A DNA stretch of 64,000 nucleotides. It comes from Siderastrea siderea (lineage: Eukaryota; Cnidaria; Anthozoa; Scleractinia; Rhizangiidae). The stretch is from assembly GCA_964030785.1 (NCBI GenBank), contig CAXIQD010000431.1, positions 1 to 64,000 of the forward strand. The letters run 5' to 3'. Position numbers and translations under genes: made by a program. This document shows, piece by piece, positions 24,394 to 37,381 of the stretch (position 1 is its first letter; each line of letters starts with the position of its first letter). The notes under the pieces are model-generated. The model saw only the letters and a list, made by a program, of their open reading frames with translations. It ran no database searches and had not been told where the DNA came from.

Positions 24394-27300
24394 GTGCCAG
24401 CAGTCCTTTTTTCTTCTCCCCTCTCTCCCCTCCCTTCTCTTTTCTCTCCCGTGTGGTTTCTAGGCTCGTGGGAGTCCAAAAAACCCAGCTTCGGTGTCGT
24501 TGCGGTGAAAATGGGCAAATCTTCAGGAGCCACCTTTTCAAAAATCCAGGTAGATGTTGCAAGCAAATCTTGCCAGATGGTGAAAAGTGACCGAATTCTG
24601 GCTGATGAGCGGCCTTTTCAGCATTTCTTGGCCATTTTAGCCCATTTCATGCCAAAATATACCCGGATTTTTGAAAACGGTTCCGCTCGGTTGAGGTGTC
24701 CGAGCGGTGTGTCGCGAGCACTTTTTTGTCGTTCAGAAACTATCTCCAAAGTAGGCAATATAAAAATTATGAGTGCCAGCAGTCCTTTTTTCTTCTCCCC
24801 TCTCTCCCCTCCCTTCTCTTTTCTCTCCCGTGTGGTTTCTAGGCTCGTGGGAGTCCAAAAAACCCAGCTTCGGTGTCGTTGCGGTGAAAATGGGCAAATC
24901 TTCAGGAGCCACCTTTTCAAAAATCCAGGTAGATGTTGCAAGCAAATCTTGCCAGATGGTGAAAAGTGACCGAATTCTGGCTGATGAGCGGCCTTTTCAG
25001 CATTTCTTGGCCATTTTAGCCCATTTCATGCCAAAATATACCCGGATTTTTGAAAACGGTTCCGCTCGGTTGAGGTGTCCGAGCGGTGTGTCGCGAGCAC
25101 TTTTTTGTCGTTCAGAAACTATCTCCAAAGTAGGCAATATAAAAATTATGAGTGCCAGCAGTCCTTTTTTCTTCTCCCCTCTCTCCCCTCCCTTCTCTTT
25201 TCTCTCCCGTGTGGTTTCTAGGCTCGTGGGAGTCCAAAAAACCCAGCTTCGGTGTCGTTCCGGTGAAAATGGGCAAATCTTCAGGAGCCACCTTTTCAAA
25301 AATCCAGGTAGATGTTGCAAGCAAATCTTGCCAGATGGTGAAAAGTGACCGAATTCTGGCTGATGAGCGGCCTTTTCAGCATTTCTTGGCCATTTTAGCC
25401 CATTTCATGCCAAAATATACCCGGATTTTTGAAAACGGTTCCGCTCGGTTGAGGTGTCCGAGCGGTGTGTCGCGAGCACTTTTTTGTCGTTCAGAAACTA
25501 TCTCCAAAGTAGGCAATATAAAAATTATGAGTGCCAGCAGTCCTTTTTTCTTCTCCCCTCTCTCCCCTCCCTTCTCTTTTCTCTCCCGTGTGGTTTCTAG
25601 GCTCGTGGGAGTCCAAAAAACCCAGCTTCGGTGTCGTTGCGGTGAAAATGGGCAAATCTTCAGGAGCCACCTTTTCAAAAATCCAGGTAGATGTTGCAAG
25701 CAAATCTTGCCAGATGGTGAAAAGTGACCGAATTCTGGCTGATGAGCGGCCTTTTCAGCATTTCTTGGCCATTTTAGCCCATTTCATGCCAAAATATACC
25801 CGGATTTTTGAAAACGGTTCCGCTCGGTTGAGGTGTCCGAGCGGTGTGTCGCGAGCACTTTTTTGTCGTTCAGAAACTATCTCCAAAGTAGGCAATATAA
25901 AAATTATGAGTGCCAGCAGTCCTTTTTTCTTCTCCCCTCTCTCCCCTCCCTTCTCTTTTCTCTCCCGTGTGGTTTCTAGGCTCGTGGGAGTCCAAAAAAC
26001 CCAGCTTCGGTGTCGTTCCGGTGAAAATGGGCAAATCTTCAGGAGCCACCTTTTCAAAAATCCAGGTAGATGTTGCAAGCAAATCTTGCCAGATGGTGAA
26101 AAGTGACCGAATTCTGGCTGATGAGCGGCCTTTTCAGCATTTCTTGGCCATTTTAGCCCATTTCATGCCAAAATATACCCGGATTTTTGAAAACGGTTCC
26201 GCTCGGTTGAGGTGTCCGAGCGGTGTGTCGCGAGCACTTTTTTGTCGTTCAGAAACTATCTCCAAAGTAGGCAATATAAAAATTATGAGTGCCAGCAGTC
26301 CTTTTTTCTTCTCCCCTCTCTCCCCTCCCTTCTCTTTTCTCTCCCGTGTGGTTTCTAGGCTCGTGGGAGTCCAAAAAACCCAGCTTCGGTGTCGTTGCGG
26401 TGAAAATGGGCAAATCTTCAGGAGCCACCTTTTCAAAAATCCAGGTAGATGTTGCAAGCAAATCTTGCCAGATGGTGAAAAGTGACCGAATTCTGGCTGA
26501 TGAGCGGCCTTTTCAGCATTTCTTGGCCATTTTAGCCCATTTCATGCCAAAATATACCCGGATTTTTGAAAACGGTTCCGCTCGGTTGAGGTGTCCGAGC
26601 GGTGTGTCGCGAGCACTTTTTTGTCGTTCAGAAACTATCTCCAAAGTAGGCAATATAAAAATTATGAGTGCCAGCAGTCCTTTTTTCTTCTCCCCTCTCT
26701 CCCCTCCCTTCTCTTTTCTCTCCCGTGTGGTTTCTAGGCTCGTGGGAGTCCAAAAAACCCAGCTTCGGTGTCGTTCCGGTGAAAATGGGCAAATCTTCAG
26801 GAGCCACCTTTTCAAAAATCCAGGTAGATGTTGCAAGCAAATCTTGCCAGATGGTGAAAAGTGACCGAATTCTGGCTGATGAGCGGCCTTTTCAGCATTT
26901 CTTGGCCATTTTAGCCCATTTCATGCCAAAATATACCCGGATTTTTGAAAACGGTTCCGCTCGGTTGAGGTGTCCGAGCGGTGTGTCGCGAGCACTTTTT
27001 TGTCGTTCAGAAACTATCTCCAAAGTAGGCAATATAAAAATTATGAGTGCCAGCAGTCCTTTTTTCTTCTCCCCTCTCTCCCCTCCCTTCTCTTTTCTCT
27101 CCCGTGTGGTTTCTAGGCTCGTGGGAGTCCAAAAAACCCAGCTTCGGTGTCGTTCCGGTGAAAATGGGCAAATCTTCAGGAGCCACCTTTTCAAAAATCC
27201 AGGTAGATGTTGCAAGCAAATCTTGCCAGATGGTGAAAAGTGACCGAATTCTGGCTGATGAGCGGCCTTTTCAGCATTTCTTGGCCATTTTAGCCCATTT

Positions 27301-27425
27301 CATGCCAAAATATACCCGGATTTTTGAAAACGGTTCCGCTCGGTTGAGGTGTCCGAGCGGTGTGTCGCGAGCACTTTTTTGTCGTTCAGAAACTATCTCC
27401 AAAGTAGGCAATATAAAAATTATGA

Positions 27426-30078
27426 GTGCCAGCAGTCCTTTTTTCTTCTCCCCTCTCTCCCCTCCCTTCTCTTTTCTCTCCCGTGTGGTTTCTAGGCTCG
27501 TGGGAGTCCAAAAAACCCAGCTTCGGTGTCGTTGCGGTGAAAATGGGCAAATCTTCAGGAGCCACCTTTTCAAAAATCCAGGTAGATGTTGCAAGCAAAT
27601 CTTGCCAGATGGTGAAAAGTGACCGAATTCTGGCTGATGAGCGGCCTTTTCAGCATTTCTTGGCCATTTTAGCCCATTTCATGCCAAAATATACCCGGAT
27701 TTTTGAAAACGGTTCCGCTCGGTTGAGGTGTCCGAGCGGTGTGTCGCGAGCACTTTTTTGTCGTTCAGAAACTATCTCCAAAGTAGGCAATATAAAAATT
27801 ATGAGTGCCAGCAGTCCTTTTTTCTTCTCCCCTCTCTCCCCTCCCTTCTCTTTTCTCTCCCGTGTGGTTTCTAGGCTCGTGGGAGTCCAAAAAACCCAGC
27901 TTCGGTGTCGTTGCGGTGAAAATGGGCAAATCTTCAGGAGCCACCTTTTCAAAAATCCAGGTAGATGTTGCAAGCAAATCTTGCCAGATGGTGAAAAGTG
28001 ACCGAATTCTGGCTGATGAGCGGCCTTTTCAGCATTTCTTGGCCATTTTAGCCCATTTCATGCCAAAATATACCCGGATTTTTGAAAACGGTTCCGCTCG
28101 GTTGAGGTGTCCGAGCGGTGTGTCGCGAGCACTTTTTTGTCGTTCAGAAACTATCTCCAAAGTAGGCAATATAAAAATTATGAGTGCCAGCAGTCCTTTT
28201 TTCTTCTCCCCTCTCTCCCCTCCCTTCTCTTTTCTCTCCCGTGTGGTTTCTAGGCTCGTGGGAGTCCAAAAAACCCAGCTTCGGTGTCGTTGCGGTGAAA
28301 ATGGGCAAATCTTCAGGAGCCACCTTTTCAAAAATCCAGGTAGATGTTGCAAGCAAATCTTGCCAGATGGTGAAAAGTGACCGAATTCTGGCTGATGAGC
28401 GGCCTTTTCAGCATTTCTTGGCCATTTTAGCCCATTTCATGCCAAAATATACCCGGATTTTTGAAAACGGTTCCGCTCGGTTGAGGTGTCCGAGCGGTGT
28501 GTCGCGAGCACTTTTTTGTCGTTCAGAAACTATCTCCAAAGTAGGCAATATAAAAATTATGAGTGCCAGCAGTCCTTTTTTCTTCTCCCCTCTCTCCCCT
28601 CCCTTCTCTTTTCTCTCCCGTGTGGTTTCTAGGCTCGTGGGAGTCCAAAAAACCCAGCTTCGGTGTCGTTGCGGTGAAAATGGGCAAATCTTCAGGAGCC
28701 ACCTTTTCAAAAATCCAGGTAGATGTTGCAAGCAAATCTTGCCAGATGGTGAAAAGTGACCGAATTCTGGCTGATGAGCGGCCTTTTCAGCATTTCTTGG
28801 CCATTTTAGCCCATTTCATGCCAAAATATACCCGGATTTTTGAAAACGGTTCCGCTCGGTTGAGGTGTCCGAGCGGTGTGTCGCGAGCACTTTTTTGTCG
28901 TTCAGAAACTATCTCCAAAGTAGGCAATATAAAAATTATGAGTGCCAGCAGTCCTTTTTTCTTCTCCCCTCTCTCCCCTCCCTTCTCTTTTCTCTCCCGT
29001 GTGGTTTCTAGGCTCGTGGGAGTCCAAAAAACCCAGCTTCGGTGTCGTTGCGGTGAAAATGGGCAAATCTTCAGGAGCCACCTTTTCAAAAATCCAGGTA
29101 GATGTTGCAAGCAAATCTTGCCAGATGGTGAAAAGTGACCGAATTCTGGCTGATGAGCGGCCTTTTCAGCATTTCTTGGCCATTTTAGCCCATTTCATGC
29201 CAAAATATACCCGGATTTTTGAAAACGGTTCCGCTCGGTTGAGGTGTCCGAGCGGTGTGTCGCGAGCACTTTTTTGTCGTTCAGAAACTATCTCCAAAGT
29301 AGGCAATATAAAAATTATGAGTGCCAGCAGTCCTTTTTTCTTCTCCCCTCTCTCCCCTCCCTTCTCTTTTCTCTCCCGTGTGGTTTCTAGGCTCGTGGGA
29401 GTCCAAAAAACCCAGCTTCGGTGTCGTTGCGGTGAAAATGGGCAAATCTTCAGGAGCCACCTTTTCAAAAATCCAGGTAGATGTTGCAAGCAAATCTTGC
29501 CAGATGGTGAAAAGTGACCGAATTCTGGCTGATGAGCGGCCTTTTCAGCATTTCTTGGCCATTTTAGCCCATTTCATGCCAAAATATACCCGGATTTTTG
29601 AAAACGGTTCCGCTCGGTTGAGGTGTCCGAGCGGTGTGTCGCGAGCACTTTTTTGTCGTTCAGAAACTATCTCCAAAGTAGGCAATATAAAAATTATGAG
29701 TGCCAGCAGTCCTTTTTTCTTCTCCCCTCTCTCCCCTCCCTTCTCTTTTCTCTCCCGTGTGGTTTCTAGGCTCGTGGGAGTCCAAAAAACCCAGCTTCGG
29801 TGTCGTTGCGGTGAAAATGGGCAAATCTTCAGGAGCCACCTTTTCAAAAATCCAGGTAGATGTTGCAAGCAAATCTTGCCAGATGGTGAAAAGTGACCGA
29901 ATTCTGGCTGATGAGCGGCCTTTTCAGCATTTCTTGGCCATTTTAGCCCATTTCATGCCAAAATATACCCGGATTTTTGAAAACGGTTCCGCTCGGTTGA
30001 GGTGTCCGAGCGGTGTGTCGCGAGCACTTTTTTGTCGTTCAGAAACTATCTCCAAAGTAGGCAATATAAAAATTATGA
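27426..30078. repeat. Canonical run of seven A units
   Basis: Seven units at exact 379-bp spacing between the E-marked and D-marked blocks. No variants were seen. Confidence 0.92.
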
Positions 30079-33000
30079 GTGCCAGCAGTCCTTTTTTCTT
30101 CTCCCCTCTCTCCCCTCCCTTCTCTTTTCTCTCCCGTGTGGTTTCTAGGCTCGTGGGAGTCCAAAAAACCCAGCTTCGGTGTCGTTGCGGTGAAAATGGG
30201 CAAATCTTCAGGAGCCACCTTTTCAAAAATCCAGGTAGATGTTGCAAGCAAATCTTGCCAGATGGTGAAAAGTGACCGAATTCTGGCTGATGAGCGGCCT
30301 TTTCAGCATTTCTTGGCCATTTTAGCCCATTTCATGCCAAAATATACCCGGATTTTTGAAAACGGTTCCGCTCGGTTGAGGTGTCCGTGCGGTGTGTCGC
30401 GAGCACTTTTTTGTCGTTCAGAAACTATCTCCAAAGTAGGCAATATAAAAATTATGAGTGCCAGCAGTCCTTTTTTCTTCTCCCCTCTCTCCCCTCCCTT
30501 CTCTTTTCTCTCCCGTGTGGTTTCTAGGCTCGTGGGAGTCCAAAAAACCCAGCTTCGGTGTCGTTGCGGTGAAAATGGGCAAATCTTCAGGAGCCACCTT
30601 TTCAAAAATCCAGGTAGATGTTGCAAGCAAATCTTGCCAGATGGTGAAAAGTGACCGAATTCTGGCTGATGAGCGGCCTTTTCAGCATTTCTTGGCCATT
30701 TTAGCCCATTTCATGCCAAAATATACCCGGATTTTTGAAAACGGTTCCGCTCGGTTGAGGTGTCCGAGCGGTGTGTCGCGAGCACTTTTTTGTCGTTCAG
30801 AAACTATCTCCAAAGTAGGCAATATAAAAATTATGAGTGCCAGCAGTCCTTTTTTCTTCTCCCCTCTCTCCCCTCCCTTCTCTTTTCTCTCCCGTGTGGT
30901 TTCTAGGCTCGTGGGAGTCCAAAAAACCCAGCTTCGGTGTCGTTGCGGTGAAAATGGGCAAATCTTCAGGAGCCACCTTTTCAAAAATCCAGGTAGATGT
31001 TGCAAGCAAATCTTGCCAGATGGTGAAAAGTGACCGAATTCTGGCTGATGAGCGGCCTTTTCAGCATTTCTTGGCCATTTTAGCCCATTTCATGCCAAAA
31101 TATACCCGGATTTTTGAAAACGGTTCCGCTCGGTTGAGGTGTCCGAGCGGTGTGTCGCGAGCACTTTTTTGTCGTTCAGAAACTATCTCCAAAGTAGGCA
31201 ATATAAAAATTATGAGTGCCAGCAGTCCTTTTTTCTTCTCCCCTCTCTCCCCTCCCTTCTCTTTTCTCTCCCGTGTGGTTTCTAGGCTCGTGGGAGTCCA
31301 AAAAACCCAGCTTCGGTGTCGTTGCGGTGAAAATGGGCAAATCTTCAGGAGCCACCTTTTCAAAAATCCAGGTAGATGTTGCAAGCAAATCTTGCCAGAT
31401 GGTGAAAAGTGACCGAATTCTGGCTGATGAGCGGCCTTTTCAGCATTTCTTGGCCATTTTAGCCCATTTCATGCCAAAATATACCCGGATTTTTGAAAAC
31501 GGTTCCGCTCGGTTGAGGTGTCCGAGCGGTGTGTCGCGAGCACTTTTTTGTCGTTCAGAAACTATCTCCAAAGTAGGCAATATAAAAATTATGAGTGCCA
31601 GCAGTCCTTTTTTCTTCTCCCCTCTCTCCCCTCCCTTCTCTTTTCTCTCCCGTGTGGTTTCTAGGCTCGTGGGAGTCCAAAAAACCCAGCTTCGGTGTCG
31701 TTGCGGTGAAAATGGGCAAATCTTCAGGAGCCACCTTTTCAAAAATCCAGGTAGATGTTGCAAGCAAATCTTGCCAGATGGTGAAAAGTGACCGAATTCT
31801 GGCTGATGAGCGGCCTTTTCAGCATTTCTTGGCCATTTTAGCCCATTTCATGCCAAAATATACCCGGATTTTTGAAAACGGTTCCGCTCGGTTGAGGTGT
31901 CCGTGCGGTGTGTCGCGAGCACTTTTTTGTCGTTCAGAAACTATCTCCAAAGTAGGCAATATAAAAATTATGAGTGCCAGCAGTCCTTTTTTCTTCTCCC
32001 CTCTCTCCCCTCCCTTCTCTTTTCTCTCCCGTGTGGTTTCTAGGCTCGTGGGAGTCCAAAAAACCCAGCTTCGGTGTCGTTGCGGTGAAAATGGGCAAAT
32101 CTTCAGGAGCCACCTTTTCAAAAATCCAGGTAGATGTTGCAAGCAAATCTTGCCAGATGGTGAAAAGTGACCGAATTCTGGCTGATGAGCGGCCTTTTCA
32201 GCATTTCTTGGCCATTTTAGCCCATTTCATGCCAAAATATACCCGGATTTTTGAAAACGGTTCCGCTCGGTTGAGGTGTCCGAGCGGTGTGTCGCGAGCA
32301 CTTTTTTGTCGTTCAGAAACTATCTCCAAAGTAGGCAATATAAAAATTATGAGTGCCAGCAGTCCTTTTTTCTTCTCCCCTCTCTCCCCTCCCTTCTCTT
32401 TTCTCTCCCGTGTGGTTTCTAGGCTCGTGGGAGTCCAAAAAACCCAGCTTCGGTGTCGTTGCGGTGAAAATGGGCAAATCTTCAGGAGCCACCTTTTCAA
32501 AAATCCAGGTAGATGTTGCAAGCAAATCTTGCCAGATGGTGAAAAGTGACCGAATTCTGGCTGATGAGCGGCCTTTTCAGCATTTCTTGGCCATTTTAGC
32601 CCATTTCATGCCAAAATATACCCGGATTTTTGAAAACGGTTCCGCTCGGTTGAGGTGTCCGAGCGGTGTGTCGCGAGCACTTTTTTGTCGTTCAGAAACT
32701 ATCTCCAAAGTAGGCAATATAAAAATTATGAGTGCCAGCAGTCCTTTTTTCTTCTCCCCTCTCTCCCCTCCCTTCTCTTTTCTCTCCCGTGTGGTTTCTA
32801 GGCTCGTGGGAGTCCAAAAAACCCAGCTTCGGTGTCGTTGCGGTGAAAATGGGCAAATCTTCAGGAGCCACCTTTTCAAAAATCCAGGTAGATGTTGCAA
32901 GCAAATCTTGCCAGATGGTGAAAAGTGACCGAATTCTGCTGATGAGCGGCCTTTTCAGCATTTCTTGGCCATTTTAGCCCATTTCATGCCAAAATATACC

Positions 33001-36000
33001 CGGATTTTTGAAAACGGTTCCGCTCGGTTGAGGTGTCCGAGCGGTGTGTCGCGAGCACTTTTTTGTCGTTCAGAAACTATCTCCAAAGTAGGCAATATAA
33101 AAATTATGAGTGCCAGCAGTCCTTTTTTCTTCTCCCCTCTCTCCCCTCCCTTCTCTTTTCTCTCCCGTGTGGTTTCTAGGCTCGTGGGAGTCCAAAAAAC
33201 CCAGCTTCGGTGTCGTTGCGGTGAAAATGGGCAAATCTTCAGGAGCCACCTTTTCAAAAATCCAGGTAGATGTTGCAAGCAAATCTTGCCAGATGGTGAA
33301 AAGTGACCGAATTCTGGCTGATGAGCGGCCTTTTCAGCATTTCTTGGCCATTTTAGCCCATTTCATGCCAAAATATACCCGGATTTTTGAAAACGGTTCC
33401 GCTCGGTTGAGGTGTCCGTGCGGTGTGTCGCGAGCACTTTTTTGTCGTTCAGAAACTATCTCCAAAGTAGGCAATATAAAAATTATGAGTGCCAGCAGTC
33501 CTTTTTTCTTCTCCCCTCTCTCCCCTCCCTTCTCTTTTCTCTCCCGTGTGGTTTCTAGGCTCGTGGGAGTCCAAAAAACCCAGCTTCGGTGTCGTTGCGG
33601 TGAAAATGGGCAAATCTTCAGGAGCCACCTTTTCAAAAATCCAGGTAGATGTTGCAAGCAAATCTTGCCAGATGGTGAAAAGTGACCGAATTCTGGCTGA
33701 TGAGCGGCCTTTTCAGCATTTCTTGGCCATTTTAGCCCATTTCATGCCAAAATATACCCGGATTTTTGAAAACGGTTCCGCTCGGTTGAGGTGTCCGAGC
33801 GGTGTGTCGCGAGCACTTTTTTGTCGTTCAGAAACTATCTCCAAAGTAGGCAATATAAAAATTATGAGTGCCAGCAGTCCTTTTTTCTTCTCCCCTCTCT
33901 CCCCTCCCTTCTCTTTTCTCTCCCGTGTGGTTTCTAGGCTCGTGGGAGTCCAAAAAACCCAGCTTCGGTGTCGTTGCGGTGAAAATGGGCAAATCTTCAG
34001 GAGCCACCTTTTCAAAAATCCAGGTAGATGTTGCAAGCAAATCTTGCCAGATGGTGAAAAGTGACCGAATTCTGGCTGATGAGCGGCCTTTTCAGCATTT
34101 CTTGGCCATTTTAGCCCATTTCATGCCAAAATATACCCGGATTTTTGAAAACGGTTCCGCTCGGTTGAGGTGTCCGAGCGGTGTGTCGCGAGCACTTTTT
34201 TGTCGTTCAGAAACTATCTCCAAAGTAGGCAATATAAAAATTATGAGTGCCAGCAGTCCTTTTTTCTTCTCCCCTCTCTCCCCTCCCTTCTCTTTTCTCT
34301 CCCGTGTGGTTTCTAGGCTCGTGGGAGTCCAAAAAACCCAGCTTCGGTGTCGTTGCGGTGAAAATGGGCAAATCTTCAGGAGCCACCTTTTCAAAAATCC
34401 AGGTAGATGTTGCAAGCAAATCTTGCCAGATGGTGAAAAGTGACCGAATTCTGGCTGATGAGCGGCCTTTTCAGCATTTCTTGGCCATTTTAGCCCATTT
34501 CATGCCAAAATATACCCGGATTTTTGAAAACGGTTCCGCTCGGTTGAGGTGTCCGAGCGGTGTGTCGCGAGCACTTTTTTGTCGTTCAGAAACTATCTCC
34601 AAAGTAGGCAATATAAAAATTATGAGTGCCAGCAGTCCTTTTTTCTTCTCCCCTCTCTCCCCTCCCTTCTCTTTTCTCTCCCGTGTGGTTTCTAGGCTCG
34701 TGGGAGTCCAAAAAACCCAGCTTCGGTGTCGTTGCGGTGAAAATGGGCAAATCTTCAGGAGCCACCTTTTCAAAAATCCAGGTAGATGTTGCAAGCAAAT
34801 CTTGCCAGATGGTGAAAAGTGACCGAATTCTGGCTGATGAGCGGCCTTTTCAGCATTTCTTGGCCATTTTAGCCCATTTCATGCCAAAATATACCCGGAT
34901 TTTTGAAAACGGTTCCGCTCGGTTGAGGTGTCCGTGCGGTGTGTCGCGAGCACTTTTTTGTCGTTCAGAAACTATCTCCAAAGTAGGCAATATAAAAATT
35001 ATGAGTGCCAGCAGTCCTTTTTTCTTCTCCCCTCTCTCCCCTCCCTTCTCTTTTCTCTCCCGTGTGGTTTCTAGGCTCGTGGGAGTCCAAAAAACCCAGC
35101 TTCGGTGTCGTTGCGGTGAAAATGGGCAAATCTTCAGGAGCCACCTTTTCAAAAATCCAGGTAGATGTTGCAAGCAAATCTTGCCAGATGGTGAAAAGTG
35201 ACCGAATTCTGGCTGATGAGCGGCCTTTTCAGCATTTCTTGGCCATTTTAGCCCATTTCATGCCAAAATATACCCGGATTTTTGAAAACGGTTCCGCTCG
35301 GTTGAGGTGTCCGAGCGGTGTGTCGCGAGCACTTTTTTGTCGTTCAGAAACTATCTCCAAAGTAGGCAATATAAAAATTATGAGTGCCAGCAGTCCTTTT
35401 TTCTTCTCCCCTCTCTCCCCTCCCTTCTCTTTTCTCTCCCGTGTGGTTTCTAGGCTCGTGGGAGTCCAAAAAACCCAGCTTCGGTGTCGTTGCGGTGAAA
35501 ATGGGCAAATCTTCAGGAGCCACCTTTTCAAAAATCCAGGTAGATGTTGCAAGCAAATCTTGCCAGATGGTGAAAAGTGACCGAATTCTGGCTGATGAGC
35601 GGCCTTTTCAGCATTTCTTGGCCATTTTAGCCCATTTCATGCCAAAATATACCCGGATTTTTGAAAACGGTTCCGCTCGGTTGAGGTGTCCGAGCGGTGT
35701 GTCGCGAGCACTTTTTTGTCGTTCAGAAACTATCTCCAAAGTAGGCAATATAAAAATTATGAGTGCCAGCAGTCCTTTTTTCTTCTCCCCTCTCTCCCCT
35801 CCCTTCTCTTTTCTCTCCCGTGTGGTTTCTAGGCTCGTGGGAGTCCAAAAAACCCAGCTTCGGTGTCGTTGCGGTGAAAATGGGCAAATCTTCAGGAGCC
35901 ACCTTTTCAAAAATCCAGGTAGATGTTGCAAGCAAATCTTGCCAGATGGTGAAAAGTGACCGAATTCTGGCTGATGAGCGGCCTTTTCAGCATTTCTTGG

Positions 36001-36141
36001 CCATTTTAGCCCATTTCATGCCAAAATATACCCGGATTTTTGAAAACGGTTCCGCTCGGTTGAGGTGTCCGAGCGGTGTGTCGCGAGCACTTTTTTGTCG
36101 TTCAGAAACTATCTCCAAAGTAGGCAATATAAAAATTATGA
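30079..36141. repeat. D-marked four-unit higher-order repeat (about 1516 bp)
   Basis: CCGTGCGG replaces CCGAGCGG at 30388, 31904, 33419 and 34935. The intervals are 1516, 1515 and 1516 bp, which is four units each time; the 1515 contains a one-base loss near 32938. The pattern D-A-A-A is thus repeated four times, although the three A units of the last copy cannot be told from the flank. The substitution (m203) breaks one pair of the 8-bp inverted repeat. Confidence 0.9.
32732..33109. repeat. 378-bp unit, one G lost beside the EcoRI site
   Basis: GAATTCTGGCTGATG reads GAATTCTGCTGATG near 32937-32940. The EcoRI site itself is kept. The change is private, and it accounts for the 1515-bp rather than 1516-bp step in the D-marked repeat. 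Confidence 0.9.
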
Positions 36142-36899
36142 GTGCCAGCAGTCCTTTTTTCTTCTCCCCTCTCTCCCCTCCCTTCTCTTTTCTCTCCCGT
36201 GTGGTTTCTAGGCTCGTGGGAGTCCAAAAAACCCAGCTTCGGTGTCGTTGCGGTGAAAATGGGCAAATCTTCAGGAGCCACCTTTTCAAAAATCCAGGTA
36301 GATGTTGCAAGCAAATCTTGCCAGATGGTGAAAAGTGACCGAATTCTGGCTGATGAGCGGCCTTTTCAGCATTTCTTGGCCATTTTAGCCCATTTCATGC
36401 CAAAATATACCCGGATTTTTGAAAACGGTTCCGCTCGGTTGAGGTGTCCGAGCGGTGTGTCGCGAGCACTTTTTTGTCGTTCAGAAACTATCTCCAAAGT
36501 AGGCAATATAAAAATTATGAGTGCCAGCAGTCCTTTTTTCTTCTCCCCTCTCTCCCCTCCCTTCTCTTTTCTCTCCCGTGTGGTTTCTAGGCTCGTGGGA
36601 GTCCAAAAAACCCAGCTTCGGTGTCGTTGCGGTGAAAATGGGCAAATCTTCAGGAGCCACCTTTTCAAAAATCCAGGTAGATGTTGCAAGCAAATCTTGC
36701 CAGATGGTGAAAAGTGACCGAATTCTGGCTGATGAGCGGCCTTTTCAGCATTTCTTGGCCATTTTAGCCCATTTCATGCCAAAATATACCCGGATTTTTG
36801 AAAACGGTTCCGCTCGGTTGAGGTGTCCGAGCGGTGTGTCGCGAGCACTTTTTTGTCGTTCAGAAACTATCTCCAAAGTAGGCAATATAAAAATTATGA
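36142..36899. repeat. Two canonical units
   Basis: Plain A units between the D-marked tetramers and a class B compound. Confidence 0.9.
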
Positions 36900-37381
36900 G
36901 TGCCAGCAGTCCTTTTTTCTTCTCCCCTCTCTCCCCTCCCTTCTCTTTTCTCTCCCGTGTGGTTTCTAGGCTCGTGGGAGTCCAAAAAACCCAGCTTCGG
37001 TGTCGTTGCGGTGAAAATGGGCAAATCTTCAGGAGCCACCTTTTCAAAAATCCAGGTAGATGTTGCAAGCAAATCTTGCCAGATGGTGAAAAGTGACCGA
37101 ATTCTGGCTGATGAGCGGCCTTTTCAGCATTTCTTGGCCATTTTAGCCCATTTCATGTCAAATTGTTGCAAGCAAATCTTGCCAGATGGTGAAAAATGAC
37201 CGAATTCTGGCTGATGAGCGGCCTTTTCAGCATTTCATGGCCGTTTTATCCCATTTCATGCCAAAATATACCCGGATTTTTGAAAACGGTACCGCTCGGT
37301 TGAGGTGTCCGAGCGGTGTGTCGCGAGGACTTTTTTGTCGTTCAGAAACTATCTCCAAAGTAGGCAATATAAAAATTATGA
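36900..37381. repeat. 482-bp compound unit (class B), copy 7
   Basis: T-junction form. The partial copy is 37163-37265 and the KpnI site starts at 37288. It is flanked by canonical units on both sides. Confidence 0.94.

Larger units (their letters stand above)
21254..27425. repeat. E-marked block (GTTCCGGTG)
   Basis: Seven units carry C for G at m2: 21362, 22125, 23641, 25260, 26018, 26776 and 27155. Spacing in units is 2, 4, 4, 2, 2 and 1. The stretch 25152-26667 is two E-A dimers of 758 bp, followed by two adjacent E units. The change creates a CCGG, so HpaII/MspI would report it. The same marker reappears only at 48410-52888. Confidence 0.9.
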
